This document shows positions 8,406 to 16,718 of a stretch of DNA of 64,000 nt, in pieces. A program made the position numbers and the translations under genes. Location of the stretch: contig JANQMN010000139.1 in assembly GCA_028280065.1 (NCBI GenBank), positions 1 to 64,000 of the forward strand, written 5' to 3'. This stretch comes from Hahella sp. Lineage in GTDB: Bacteria; Pseudomonadota; Gammaproteobacteria; Pseudomonadales; Oleiphilaceae. The stretch's first letter is position 1; every line of letters begins with the position of its first letter. The notes under the pieces were generated by a model. That model was not told the DNA's origin. It saw nothing but the letters and a program-made list of their open reading frames with translations, and ran no database searches.

Positions 8406-8591
8406 GTGAGTACCAGGTTTTGGATGGTTGTGGTAGGTGCACTGTTGGCGGTGTTTCTATCGTATGAGGCATTTGCATATGAAGCATTCATGCCGGGTGG
8501 TACTGCGCCTGGGGCAGGACATCCTGGGCCAGGCGAACCTGCGGCAGGCGAACCTGCGGCAAGCCTACCTACGTATGAGATCATGAAATAA
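8406..8591 (+). CDS. Small secreted Gly/Pro/Ala-rich peptide
   Basis: A 61-residue product with a hydrophobic signal-like N-terminus (MVVVGALLAVFLSYEAFA), then a tail rich in Pro, Gly, Ala and Glu (PGAGHPGPGEPAAGEPAASLP). The tail contains an imperfect GEPAA duplication, visible also at DNA level as a repeated 15-base unit. I choose the GTG at 8406 because GGAG lies 6 bases upstream; a TTG at 8394 is in frame. A palindromic operator and promoter-like elements stand just upstream, which supports a real gene. I do not recognise a family. A hairpin-free 100 bases follow before the convergent hydrolase gene. Confidence 0.55.
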   Translation: MSTRFWMVVVGALLAVFLSYEAFAYEAFMPGGTAPGAGHPGPGEPAAGEPAASLPTYEIMK

Positions 8592-8693
8592 GCCGCCCAG
8601 CGGCAATCGATATTCCAGTAGGCATTCGCTACACCGGTACGGTCATTTAAGGCTGGTTTAAAAAACCGATCATTTGAACAATCAAGTTTTCCG

Positions 8694-9671
8694 CTAATCC
8701 ACCTTGCGGCCGGCCAGCCAAGGGCCTATATGCTCGCCGGCCTTGAGCAGAACCGACAAGTGAGTTGCGCCTTTTATCAAGGCATTTTCCTCCAGCCATG
8801 GTTTACGGCCATTTTGCTTAAAGAACATTTTAGTACGGCCACCCTGATTAACCTCGTCCTTGCTGCCCATCCAAACGGCAAAGGGTATCCGTAGTTTTCT
8901 GACCTGCATTTTTGTGTTGTCCGGGGTAAATGCCTTGGCGGTGTTGGCGCTGATATCCGTGACAACGCCCCGGTTATAGACCTTCAAAGGGTGGGGGTAA
9001 TTCAGTTTCAGCGCGGAACAGTGTCCGCAGAGCAAACCGAAGGTCGCTTTGTTATAGATCTTCACCTTGGTATCCATGGTGGAAAACGGCGGGTTCATGC
9101 GCCGGCCGAGCTTGGCGTCGGCACCCATGGAGGGAGACAGGAAAACCAGCCCTTGGACGGGTGCACGGGGAAACTCGGAAACATAGTTCAAGATGAGGGA
9201 AGCCGCGCCGGCATGTCCCCCGAGGTAAACCGGCATATCCGGATGATAGATGTGAATGTAGTCTATAAAGCTGTCGATATCGTGCCAGAATGCATCAACT
9301 CCCGGTGCATCGCCTGGTTCTCCGGCCGATTTGCCATGGCCCCGCAGGTCCGGAGTGATCACCCCGATGCCATGGTTTTTAGCGAGATTGTAAGCAAGAT
9401 GGTTATAGCCGACACTGCTGTGAAGACCGATGCTGTGATAGAACAGCAGAATTGCTTTGGGGTCGCGTGGCAGATAGCGGCGAAAAGCCAAAGCAGTGCC
9501 GTCGTATGCGGATAAATGGTTGAGTTTGGCGAGCGGTGCCTTCGGCGCTTTGCTCAGCACCTTATGGTCGATAACCTTTTTCTTTGCCGCATGGGCCGGA
9601 TGGGTTATCAACACTGCCGCGCAAACAAGCAACAGTCCAATCACTGCTGCAGACTTGTGCAGGGACAACAT
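8694..9671 (-). CDS. Exported alpha/beta-hydrolase-fold protein lacking the nucleophile serine
   Basis: The 325-residue protein has a signal peptide (about 1-29, ending AHA) and a serine aminopeptidase/monoglyceride-lipase type alpha/beta hydrolase fold: LLFYHSIGLHSS at the oxyanion strand, TPDLRGHGKS, and the nucleophile elbow. The elbow reads YLGGHAGAAS, so the residue expected to be Ser in G-X-S-X-G is Ala154 (codon GCC). The other triad members look intact: Asp272 in MGSKDEV and His304 in KGATHLSVL. As written it would be a catalytically dead homologue or use another nucleophile. The gene is monocistronic, convergent with the small peptide gene at 8406. Confidence 0.8.
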   Translation of the reverse strand: MLSLHKSAAVIGLLLVCAAVLITHPAHAAKKKVIDHKVLSKAPKAPLAKLNHLSAYDGTALAFRRYLPRDPKAILLFYHSIGLHSSVGYNHLAYNLAKNHGIGVITPDLRGHGKSAGEPGDAPGVDAFWHDIDSFIDYIHIYHPDMPVYLGGHAGAASLILNYVSEFPRAPVQGLVFLSPSMGADAKLGRRMNPPFSTMDTKVKIYNKATFGLLCGHCSALKLNYPHPLKVYNRGVVTDISANTAKAFTPDNTKMQVRKLRIPFAVWMGSKDEVNQGGRTKMFFKQNGRKPWLEENALIKGATHLSVLLKAGEHIGPWLAGRKVD

Positions 9672-9807
9672 GTCAGGTTCCGTGTTCGTCTTTGGGTGTA
9701 GTCCGGCCCATCGACCTGCGTGAGCCAGTTATTCTTTATGGCAGGTAGCTTATCCGAATTTCACCTGCAAAAGATTGACTGACCTATCATTTATGCCTTA
9801 AGGCTGA

Positions 9808-10317
9808 CTATTTGACGCGAATTCCCTCTTTCTCAAACCGTGCCTGAATACGTTGTTGGAGCTCGGGTGCAATCGATTTCCCCCAAGTCTGGCCGGCCTG
9901 CATCCCTTCCTGAGTGATTTTTGGCATGGTGGTTAAGATTTTTTTGCCGAGAGGCGTTTTGTAGAAGGCGATCATTTCCTTAATTTCATCAAGCGTCAGG
10001 TAGCGGTGATAAATGGGATAAATCAGATTATTAATGGCATTCTTTTCTTCAACATGCTCCTCCACCATCATGTTGACTTCTTCGGCGACCAGTCCGAATA
10101 CACGGGGATCAACGTTAGGATTCTGCTGTGCTATTGCCTGGTTTACCTGACGAATGTAGATTTCCGAGAACATACGGCCGATTTTATCCGCCCCTGTCAG
10201 CTCCAGCATGATATCGATTTGCTCACGCTTTTCTTTCGTTAAATCCTCGGCAAAGCCGGCAAAGGACAAAAGCAATGTCAGGAGCAATGCAAACGTACTG
10301 GTAACGGGAAATTTCAT
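9808..10317 (-). CDS. Secreted DUF2059 protein
   Basis: A 169-residue protein with a cleavable signal peptide (about 1-23, ending GFAED) and an all-helical mature part. The segment LTLDEIKEMIAFYKTPLGKKILTTMPKI is the hallmark of DUF2059, in which a helix pair with the FY-TP-G signature occurs near the C-terminus. Location should be periplasmic. The function of the domain is not known. It lies between the hydrolase gene and fpr on the same strand, but a terminator separates it from fpr. Confidence 0.85.
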   Translation of the reverse strand: MKFPVTSTFALLLTLLLSFAGFAEDLTKEKREQIDIMLELTGADKIGRMFSEIYIRQVNQAIAQQNPNVDPRVFGLVAEEVNMMVEEHVEEKNAINNLIYPIYHRYLTLDEIKEMIAFYKTPLGKKILTTMPKITQEGMQAGQTWGKSIAPELQQRIQARFEKEGIRVK

Positions 10318-10398
10318 CTGATATCTCTGTGCTGATTATAGGGCGGGATCATGTTAGGCGGGGTGAACCGGATGTGCAAATGAAATGCAATTCAGGAA

Positions 10399-10427
10399 GA
10401 AAAAATGCCACCCGTCGGGGGGTGGCA
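10399..10427 (-). terminator. Rho-independent terminator of fpr
   Basis: On the minus strand TGCCACCC and GGGTGGCA form an 8-base stem around a short loop, followed by a run of six or more T (the A run at 10399-10405). It lies about 35 bases after the fpr stop codon and should end that transcript. Confidence 0.85.
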
Positions 10428-10459
10428 AATACAAGGAAAGAGTTTTTCCTTAGGGAGAG

Positions 10460-11236
10460 TTAACTTTCGACAAAAGCGCGTTCAATTACATAATGGCCCA
10501 TGTCACCGTGGCGGGCTTCGCTGAAACCGTGTTGATCAAGAATTTTACAGGTATCCTTCAGCATGCTTGGGGATCCGCAGATCATGAAGCGGTCGTGCTC
10601 AGGGTTCATGAAAGGCAGGCCCACATCTTCGTACAGCTTGCCGGATTCCATTAAATGGGTAATGCGGCCCATGTTGACGTACTGTTCGCGGGTCACGGTC
10701 GGGTAATAAACCAGCTTGTCCCTGACCATGTCGCCGAAGTACTCATGGGTGGGCAGCTCATCTTTAATCAGTTGCTGATAGGCAAGTTCATCGACCGTGC
10801 GTACCCCATGGGTCAATATGATCTTGTCAAAATTCTCATAGGTGTCCGGGTCTTTGATAATGCTCATAAAAGGTGCCAACCCGGTTCCGGTGCTGATGAG
10901 GTAGAGGTTCCGGCCAGGAAGCAGGTTGTCCAATACCAAGGTTCCGGTCGGTTTGGAACTCATTACAATCGGGTCGCCAACCTTGATTTTTTGCAGTTTT
11001 GAGGTGAGCGGCCCATCCGGGACTTTAATGCTGAAGAACTCCAGTTCCTCTTCATAGTTGGCACTGGCGATACTATAGGCTCGCATCAGTGGCCGGCCGT
11101 TATCCTGTTCCAGGCCGATCATGATGAAGTGGCCGTTTTTGAACCTAAATCCCGGATCACGGGTCGTTTTGAAGCTGAATAGAGAATGGTTCCAATGGTG
11201 TACATCGGTAACCAGTTCTTTGCGAAAACCTGCCAT
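10460..11236 (-). CDS. fpr: Ferredoxin/flavodoxin-NADP reductase
   Basis: A 258-residue FAD enzyme that exchanges electrons between NADPH and ferredoxin or flavodoxin. It closely follows the pseudomonad Fpr: VHHWN-SLFSFKTTRDPGFRFKNGHF, the FAD-binding RAYSIAS, FFSIKVPDGPLTS, the NADP-binding STGTGLAPF, and the C-terminal MICGSPSML and YVIERAFVES. I place the start at MAGFRKELVTDVHHW, with GGAGA about 10 bases upstream, which gives the normal family length; the frame extends 15 codons further. A LysR gene is divergently placed 134 bases away, as finR is in Pseudomonas, where it activates fpr under superoxide stress. That regulation is inferred from context. Confidence 0.93.
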   Translation of the reverse strand: MAGFRKELVTDVHHWNHSLFSFKTTRDPGFRFKNGHFIMIGLEQDNGRPLMRAYSIASANYEEELEFFSIKVPDGPLTSKLQKIKVGDPIVMSSKPTGTLVLDNLLPGRNLYLISTGTGLAPFMSIIKDPDTYENFDKIILTHGVRTVDELAYQQLIKDELPTHEYFGDMVRDKLVYYPTVTREQYVNMGRITHLMESGKLYEDVGLPFMNPEHDRFMICGSPSMLKDTCKILDQHGFSEARHGDMGHYVIERAFVES

Positions 11237-11369
11237 TTTGTGTTCGTCTCCGATAAGCGTCTTGGTTAGACTGATATTCAATTAGGATCTAAATTGCGGG
11301 AATTTTATGCAAAATGTGGTATATCTGTAAATCAGGATTATTGAATGGATATATTCGGTTTTATCGATA

Positions 11370-12260
11370 ATGAAATTTACCTTACGCCAACTACAGATAT
11401 TTCTCGCCGTTGCCCATCACGAAAGTATTACTCTGGCGGCGCAAGAATTGGCCATGTCCCAGTCAGCCGCCAGCGATGCCCTGAAGAATCTGGAAAGTCA
11501 GTTTGATATTCAGTTGTTTGATCGCGCAGGCAAGCGATTGCAGCTAAATGAGCTGGGACGCCTGTTGCGGCCCAGGGTGGAGTCACTGTTGGACCAGGCC
11601 AATGAGTTGGAACTGGATTTTCGCCGCCATGAAGATATCGGGCACTTGAAAGTCGGAGCAACGCTTTCGATAGGGAATTATCTGGCAATTCAAATTATGG
11701 CGGGTTTTAAGTCTGCGCATCCCGCAGCCAAGGTGAATCTGGAAGTGGCCAATACCACCGCCATCGCCAATAAGGTTCGCAACTTTATCTTGGATATCGG
11801 CTTGATTGAGGGTGAATGCAACGAGCCGGACTTGGATGTGATCCCCTGGCGGGAAGACGAACTGGTCGTCTTTTGCAGTCCGGAACACCCGCTTGCCGGG
11901 AAGGATGCGATTACCGACACCGATCTCGTTAATCAGCAGTGGATTGTGCGGGAAACAGGGTCGGGTACAAGACAGACCTTCGAATGGGCGATGCACGATA
12001 TTCTTCCGGAGTTGGCCATCGGTCTCGAACTGCAACATACCGAAGCCATTAAACGCGCTGTCGAGGCCAATCTAGGTATAGGCTGTCTGTCGAAAATCAC
12101 CCTGCAGGAAGCATTTAAACGTGGTGACCTGGTGCCTCTGAATATTCCCCATCGAACGTTTAAGCGCCACTTCTATTTCATTCTGCACAAAGAAAAATAT
12201 CGTAGCGCCGGTATTAAAGACTGGATGGCTTTTTGCCAGCTCCCTGAATTTTTAAGCTAA
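11370..12260 (+). CDS. finR: LysR-type regulator, FinR-like
   Basis: A 296-residue regulator with an N-terminal winged helix-turn-helix (LRQLQIFLAVAHHESITLAAQELAMSQSAAS) and a C-terminal periplasmic-binding-type effector domain (about 90-290) containing SGTRQTFEWA. It sits head-to-head with fpr. In pseudomonads the LysR gene at this place is finR, needed for inducible fpr expression in response to superoxide and sulfite limitation, so the symbol is given by synteny as well as family. Its operator should lie in 11237-11369; I cannot point to a clear T-N11-A box. Confidence 0.82.
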   Translation: MKFTLRQLQIFLAVAHHESITLAAQELAMSQSAASDALKNLESQFDIQLFDRAGKRLQLNELGRLLRPRVESLLDQANELELDFRRHEDIGHLKVGATLSIGNYLAIQIMAGFKSAHPAAKVNLEVANTTAIANKVRNFILDIGLIEGECNEPDLDVIPWREDELVVFCSPEHPLAGKDAITDTDLVNQQWIVRETGSGTRQTFEWAMHDILPELAIGLELQHTEAIKRAVEANLGIGCLSKITLQEAFKRGDLVPLNIPHRTFKRHFYFILHKEKYRSAGIKDWMAFCQLPEFLS

Positions 12261-12288
12261 CCAGGCTCCTAACTGGGCCTTTCGCGGC

Positions 12289-13452
12289 TTAATCACGGCG
12301 CAGTCGGTCGGAGATGGCAATCGGGCTCGGATAATTCAGAACCACGATATAGGAAGAAAGCATGAACATCAGAATGGCGGATGCCTGAATAAGTACCGAA
12401 GCCTTTTCACTGATCATGCCTTTGTCGATGGCCAGAAAGGCGATCAATAAGGAAAACTCACTGATTTGGCCGAGCCGAAAACCTATTTCCCAGGCGGTTT
12501 TCTTGCTTTCCTTACCCAGCCGCAACAGTGCAGCGAATATGGCAGGCTTGGCGGCAAGTAGCACCACCGATAGGACTATTACCGGGATAAGGGTTTCCGG
12601 CAGCAAACCGATATTCAGGCCGGCGCCTAGCGAAAAGAAAAATAGTATCAGGAAGAAATCCCGCAATGGCTTGAGACTCTCGGCAATGTATTGGGCAATC
12701 GGGCTGGTGGCGATTGAAACCCCGGCGATAAAAGCACCTATTTCCAGGGAAAGCCCCATGGCCTTGGAGAGTTCGGCGATACCGAGACACCAGCCTATCG
12801 CAACCAAGAAGATGTATTCGTGAAAGCGGTCAAACTTGGCAAACAGGCGAAACAGTACATAGCGGACGGACACGTAGGCGATCGCAATCAGCAGGGGTAG
12901 CGCCAGCAGGGTTTTCCCCAGCGTACCGATACTCAAACCATCCTTGCCCCCAGCCAAAACCAGAAGCGCGATAATGGCAATCAGGTCCTGTATAAGCAGC
13001 AGGCCAACCACAAGCTCGCCGGTATGGCGATGATGCAGGACTGTTGTGGGTAACAGCTTGATCCCGATGATGGTACTGGAAAACACCACCGATATCGCGA
13101 CAATCAGGGCTTCCAACTGGGTAAATCCGCTGCCTATGGCAATAGCATAGCCGATGGTGGCAAACGCCAGGGAACTTAGTAATGCCACGCCTGTCGCCTT
13201 CTTTAAAACATGCAGCAAGGCGCTGGGCTGCATATCCAGGCCAAGCAAAAACAGCAGAAAAATAATGCCGATTTCAGCAACATCCGTAAGCATCTGGGTA
13301 TTGTTAATCAGTGAAATACCAAAAGGCCCGACCAATATCCCGAGAACGATATATGCCAGAATCAATGGCTGACGAGTGAGTAGCGCTACTGAAGCAAGAA
13401 CCGCCGCGCCTGAAAAGATCAGGAAGAAGGAGTAAACGATGTTAATGTCCAT
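12289..13452 (-). CDS. CPA2-family monovalent cation:proton antiporter
   Basis: A 387-residue integral membrane protein with 11-13 hydrophobic helices. It has the Kef/CPA2 features: QPLILAYIVLGILVGPFGISLI near the N-terminus, FLLFLLGLDMQPSAL, VVFSSTIIGIKLLP, LLLIQDLIAI (the QD of the ion-binding region), and GLSLEIGAFIAGVSIA. It should exchange K+ or Na+ for H+ across the inner membrane. It ends right after the membrane domain, so it lacks the RCK/TrkA-N regulatory domain of full-length KefB/C. It converges with finR, whose stop is 28 bases away. Confidence 0.88.
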   Translation of the reverse strand: MDINIVYSFFLIFSGAAVLASVALLTRQPLILAYIVLGILVGPFGISLINNTQMLTDVAEIGIIFLLFLLGLDMQPSALLHVLKKATGVALLSSLAFATIGYAIAIGSGFTQLEALIVAISVVFSSTIIGIKLLPTTVLHHRHTGELVVGLLLIQDLIAIIALLVLAGGKDGLSIGTLGKTLLALPLLIAIAYVSVRYVLFRLFAKFDRFHEYIFLVAIGWCLGIAELSKAMGLSLEIGAFIAGVSIATSPIAQYIAESLKPLRDFFLILFFFSLGAGLNIGLLPETLIPVIVLSVVLLAAKPAIFAALLRLGKESKKTAWEIGFRLGQISEFSLLIAFLAIDKGMISEKASVLIQASAILMFMLSSYIVVLNYPSPIAISDRLRRD

Positions 13453-13815
13453 AATAACTGATCACCGGATGCGGTATTCATGGTCAGGATTGAAAAATGG
13501 GGCAACCGGTAGACTTTCACTGTGATCATGCCGCAAACATCGCTAGGGCGTATGGTGGGTGATAACCCATCAAATTAGAGCAAGATGGGTAATCGCCCAT
13601 CCTACGACCTTATTGCAACATTAGGCATTTTCAGGTTGTGTGAGAACCAGTTTCCCGTAAGTGGGCTTTCAGCCACACGGAGCGCCGCAGATTTGCCTTG
13701 AGTAGATTAACCCTGCAATCCGAGGCTGTCAAAGTAAGTCATTGTCTATAAATAAGAAGTCTGATGCGCTGCTGCCGTTGTTTGAGTCAGCAACGGCAGC
13801 GCAGGCAAGTTGAGG
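13453..13815. other. 363-base intergenic region with palindromic repeats
   Basis: No gene is visible here. The region holds a long imperfect palindrome (13554-13603) and a hairpin pairing CTGCCGTTG (13772-13780) with CAACGGCAG (13791-13799). The hairpin lies just downstream of the DUF934 gene and may end that transcript, although a T run is lacking. Confidence 0.5.
13554..13603. repeat. Long imperfect palindrome, REP/MITE-like intergenic element
   Basis: The arms GGTGGGTGATAACCCATC and GATGGGTAATCGCCCATCC pair over about 16 of 18 positions around a 12-base spacer, giving a long hairpin flanked by TAGG and CTACGA. The GTAGGATGGG...CCCATC style is common among short dispersed repeats of gammaproteobacteria. 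It has no coding content. Confidence 0.6.
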
Positions 13816-14319
13816 TTAGGCGCGACGCCGAAACAGCGGGGCAGGTTGGTCAGTCGCCGACTGATAAACTTCCTGGAATGTTGCCAGGCCGGTTAACGCC
13901 GTTTCTGCGGAGCGGTCCGGGCGTAGCGCGAAACTACTGAAACCACAGCGTTTCATATAAAAAAGCTGGTCCAACAGGACATCGCCGATCGCTCGCAGGT
14001 CGCCTGTAAAGCCATAACGTTCCCGGAGCAATCGGGCAATGGAATATCCGCGGCCATCGGCAAACTTCGGGAAATTCACCCCTACTACTGCAAATTGCCG
14101 AACAGCTTCCCCCAAGGTCTCCGGTTCTTCGTCGCTGTCGAACCAGATACCGAAGTCCGCGCCTATTCTGCCGGTGAGCCGGTCGCTTTGCGCCAGCCAG
14201 GTAGACAGCGGAATCAACACCTTGCCATCGGGCACCGTCTGTTTCTCGGGTTCGTCGGACTTTTCAAGGTATACCCAGTGATCGGTTTGAATATCGCCGT
14301 TATTAATGAGTTCCGGCAT
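13816..14319 (-). CDS. DUF934 protein, sulfite reductase partner
   Basis: A 167-residue soluble protein of the DUF934 family: a start with ELINNGDIQTDHWVYL, then VLIPLSTWL, GVNFPKFADGRGYSIARLLRERYGFTGDLRAIGDVLLDQLFYMKRCGFSSFALR. The gene overlaps the end of the nitrite/sulfite reductase gene by 17 bases and is translationally coupled to it, the standard arrangement in pseudomonads. It is thought to support assimilatory sulfite reduction, but its biochemical role is not established. Full length and intact. Confidence 0.92.
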   Translation of the reverse strand: MPELINNGDIQTDHWVYLEKSDEPEKQTVPDGKVLIPLSTWLAQSDRLTGRIGADFGIWFDSDEEPETLGEAVRQFAVVGVNFPKFADGRGYSIARLLRERYGFTGDLRAIGDVLLDQLFYMKRCGFSSFALRPDRSAETALTGLATFQEVYQSATDQPAPLFRRRA

Positions 14320-15961
14320 AGACGCGCTCCTTAAAAGGTTTTAGGCCAATACGGCGATAGGTATCCAGGAAGAGTTCATCTTCATGCCGCTGCTCGACAT
14401 AGACCGTCAGTAGTTTTTCGATGACTTCAGGCATTTCATTGCGGGCAAAAGACGGGCCGAGGATTTTACCAATGGAGGCTTTTTGTCCGGAGTCTCCACC
14501 CAGAGACACCTGGTACCACTCCTCGCCCTTTTTATCGACCCCCAATACGCCGATGTTACCGACATGGTGATGACCGCAGGCATTCATACAGCCGGATATA
14601 TTGAGGTCGAGCTCGCCGATGTCGTACACGTAATCAAGATCGTCGAACTTTGCCTGGATTGCCTCCGCGACAGGAATGGACTTGGCATTCGCCAAAGAAC
14701 AGTAGTCGCCGCCCGGACAGCAAATGATGTCGTTCAATGTTCCGAGTACCGGGGTGGCGAATCCCATGGGTTTAATCCGTTGCCATAGTTCGAAAAGTTT
14801 GTCCTGGGGAACATCCGCCAGCACGATATTCTGTTCGTGGGTGACTCTGGCCTCACCGAAACTGAACTCCTCCGTCAAGTCCGCAAGCTGATCAAGTTGC
14901 CTGGCGGAAGCATCTCCTGGTGGAACCCCCAGTTTTTTCAGGGTTAGGGTAACGATGCTATATCCCTGACGTTTATGAGGCGCTACGTTACGCGAGTACC
15001 AGTTACTGAAATACGTATTTTCCGCCAACTGGTTTTGCAGCATGCTTGAGTCCGTGATGTCTTCATAGTCAGGGGGCACGAAGTGTTGCTTAACCCGGTC
15101 GATTTCTTTCTGGGTCAGGCGGTTAGGTGTGTCTTTCAGGTGCTCCCACTCGGCCTCAACCTTCTCCGCGAAGCCTTCCGCCGACAATGCTTTGACCAGA
15201 ATTTTAATTCGCGCCTTGTACTTGTTGTCCCGGCGGCCATAGCGGTTGTAAACCCGTAAAATGGCTTCCAGGTAGGTGAGCAGGTCCTGCTCCGGGAGAA
15301 ACTCCCGAATCACTGCGCCAATCATGGGCGTGCGTCCGAGACCACCGCCGACCAGAACTTTGAAACCTAAGTCGCCATCTGCATTTTTAACGATCTGTAA
15401 ACCGATATCATGCACATGAATGGCGGCACGATCGCTATCGGGACAGGCATTGACTGCAATCTTGAATTTACGGGGTAGAAAGGCGAATTCAGGATGGAAG
15501 GTCGACCATTGGCGCACGATTTCGCAGTAAGGTCTGGGATCCACCATTTCTTCCGGTGTGACCCCGGCGAACTGATCGCTGGTGACATTGCGGATGCAAT
15601 TGCCGCTGGTTTGCACTGCGTGCATCTCGACTTCCGCCAGTTCGGCCAAAATCTGCGGAGCGTCCTTAATGCTCGGCCAGTTCAGCTGCAAATTCTGCCG
15701 CGTCGTGAAATGCGCGTAGCCTTTGTCATAATCCCTGGAAATTCTGGCCAAACGGCGCAGCTGCGCAGCATTCAGCATGCCATAAGGGATTGCTATCCGC
15801 AGCATGGGCGCTAGGCGCTGCACATATAGGCCGTTTTGCAGGCGCAGCGGTAGAAATTCTTCTTCACTCAGTTCGCCAGCAAAGTAGCGCCGAGTTTGGT
15901 CTTTAAACTGGTTGACACGATCTTTGATAATCTGGTGATCGTAACTATCGTACTTATACAT
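14303..15961 (-). CDS. cysI: Assimilatory nitrite/sulfite reductase hemoprotein
   Basis: A 552-residue siroheme/4Fe-4S enzyme that reduces sulfite to sulfide for cysteine synthesis. It has the duplicated ferrite-reductase and siroheme domains: HFTTRQNLQLNWP, TSGNCIRNVTSDQFAG, and the cluster and siroheme cysteines in CCPGGDYC and SGCMNACGHHH. The pseudomonad form is named CysI although it resembles single-subunit NirA-type ferredoxin-dependent enzymes; fpr nearby (10460) may supply electrons. It forms an operon with the downstream DUF934 gene. The promoter should lie in 15962-16201, an AT-rich region with no gene. Confidence 0.88.
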   Translation of the reverse strand: MYKYDSYDHQIIKDRVNQFKDQTRRYFAGELSEEEFLPLRLQNGLYVQRLAPMLRIAIPYGMLNAAQLRRLARISRDYDKGYAHFTTRQNLQLNWPSIKDAPQILAELAEVEMHAVQTSGNCIRNVTSDQFAGVTPEEMVDPRPYCEIVRQWSTFHPEFAFLPRKFKIAVNACPDSDRAAIHVHDIGLQIVKNADGDLGFKVLVGGGLGRTPMIGAVIREFLPEQDLLTYLEAILRVYNRYGRRDNKYKARIKILVKALSAEGFAEKVEAEWEHLKDTPNRLTQKEIDRVKQHFVPPDYEDITDSSMLQNQLAENTYFSNWYSRNVAPHKRQGYSIVTLTLKKLGVPPGDASARQLDQLADLTEEFSFGEARVTHEQNIVLADVPQDKLFELWQRIKPMGFATPVLGTLNDIICCPGGDYCSLANAKSIPVAEAIQAKFDDLDYVYDIGELDLNISGCMNACGHHHVGNIGVLGVDKKGEEWYQVSLGGDSGQKASIGKILGPSFARNEMPEVIEKLLTVYVEQRHEDELFLDTYRRIGLKPFKERVYAGTH

Positions 15962-16201
15962 CGAAACTTCCTGGGAATGCCCATATCACAGCGTTACCGG
16001 CTTAGCCGAGAGGCGACATTTTACAACATCTTCTTATAATGAAAAATGTTTGTTAACTATATGTTTAGAAAATTTGGTTATTAAAAAACTGCGCCACTGT
16101 ATCAAAAATGTCGGTAAAACAATCTCTTCTTGATACTTTCTGCCAGGTGGGTTAAAAATTAGCGAACAACTAAAAAAACGACCAACCAACAGGAGTCAGT
16201 C

Positions 16202-16324
16202 ATGCAAGAGAACAATAATCAGAGCATGGAAACCGACAATGATAGCAAGGTAGACGCAGTAGCCGCCGTTGTGCTGGTAGTCAGTATTGCGCTAATGATG
16301 ATTATGTGGGTAGCGATGCAATAG
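16202..16324 (+). CDS. 40-residue single-span membrane protein
   Basis: A short gene with a strong ribosome binding site (AGGAG, 6 bases before ATG). The product has a polar Asn/Asp/Glu-rich N-terminus of about 17 residues, then one hydrophobic helix (VAAVVLVVSIALMMIMWV) ending at Gln40. It stands alone between the divergent cysI gene and the convergent DUF2970 gene. I do not recognise a family. The clean start signal and well-formed membrane segment make a real small protein likely. Confidence 0.6.
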   Translation: MQENNNQSMETDNDSKVDAVAAVVLVVSIALMMIMWVAMQ

Positions 16325-16466
16325 CAGAAAACCGACTGGTTAATCACTTTAAGCCGCGCGATTATGCCCGCTCGATAACGCAGTTACGCTTGGTAATGCG
16401 TTTTGTTCGGTATATTCAATGCCTCGGGTGGTTTTCCAGTCCTGTCCTTGTTTTCCTTTACCGCTG

Positions 16467-16715
16467 TCAGCCCGTTGTCGCCAACACCATTTTGACAATG
16501 ATGACCAGCGTCAGAACGAACCCGATACCAAAAACGATCCCCGCGAAGATAAATACCCACGGGCTTTTTTGTTGAAAATCCCGGCGCTGTGTTTTTCCGC
16601 TTTGCACTCCGAAGGCAGCGCCCAACACACTGACCACAAGTTGCCAAAGGGACAGTTTTCCGGTTTGGTTTTGATCCTGATCGGTTTGCTTTTCCTGCAT
16701 CCTTAGACCTGTCAT
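16467..16715 (-). CDS. DUF2970 small membrane protein
   Basis: An 82-residue protein. The pattern LWQLVVSVLGAAFGVQSGKTQRRDFQQKSPWVFIFAGIVFGIGFVLTLVIIVKMVL is the DUF2970 signature: an amphipathic start, a conserved FGVQS-K-R-RDF segment, then one transmembrane helix. The function is unknown. It begins 3 bases after the metH stop on the same strand, so it is probably read from the metH transcript. Confidence 0.85.
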   Translation of the reverse strand: MTGLRMQEKQTDQDQNQTGKLSLWQLVVSVLGAAFGVQSGKTQRRDFQQKSPWVFIFAGIVFGIGFVLTLVIIVKMVLATTG

Positions 16716-16718
16716 CGA

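Noticed and set aside
9496-9723. Plus-strand frames over the hydrolase signal peptide
   Set aside because: They are antisense shadows of the minus-strand hydrolase gene.
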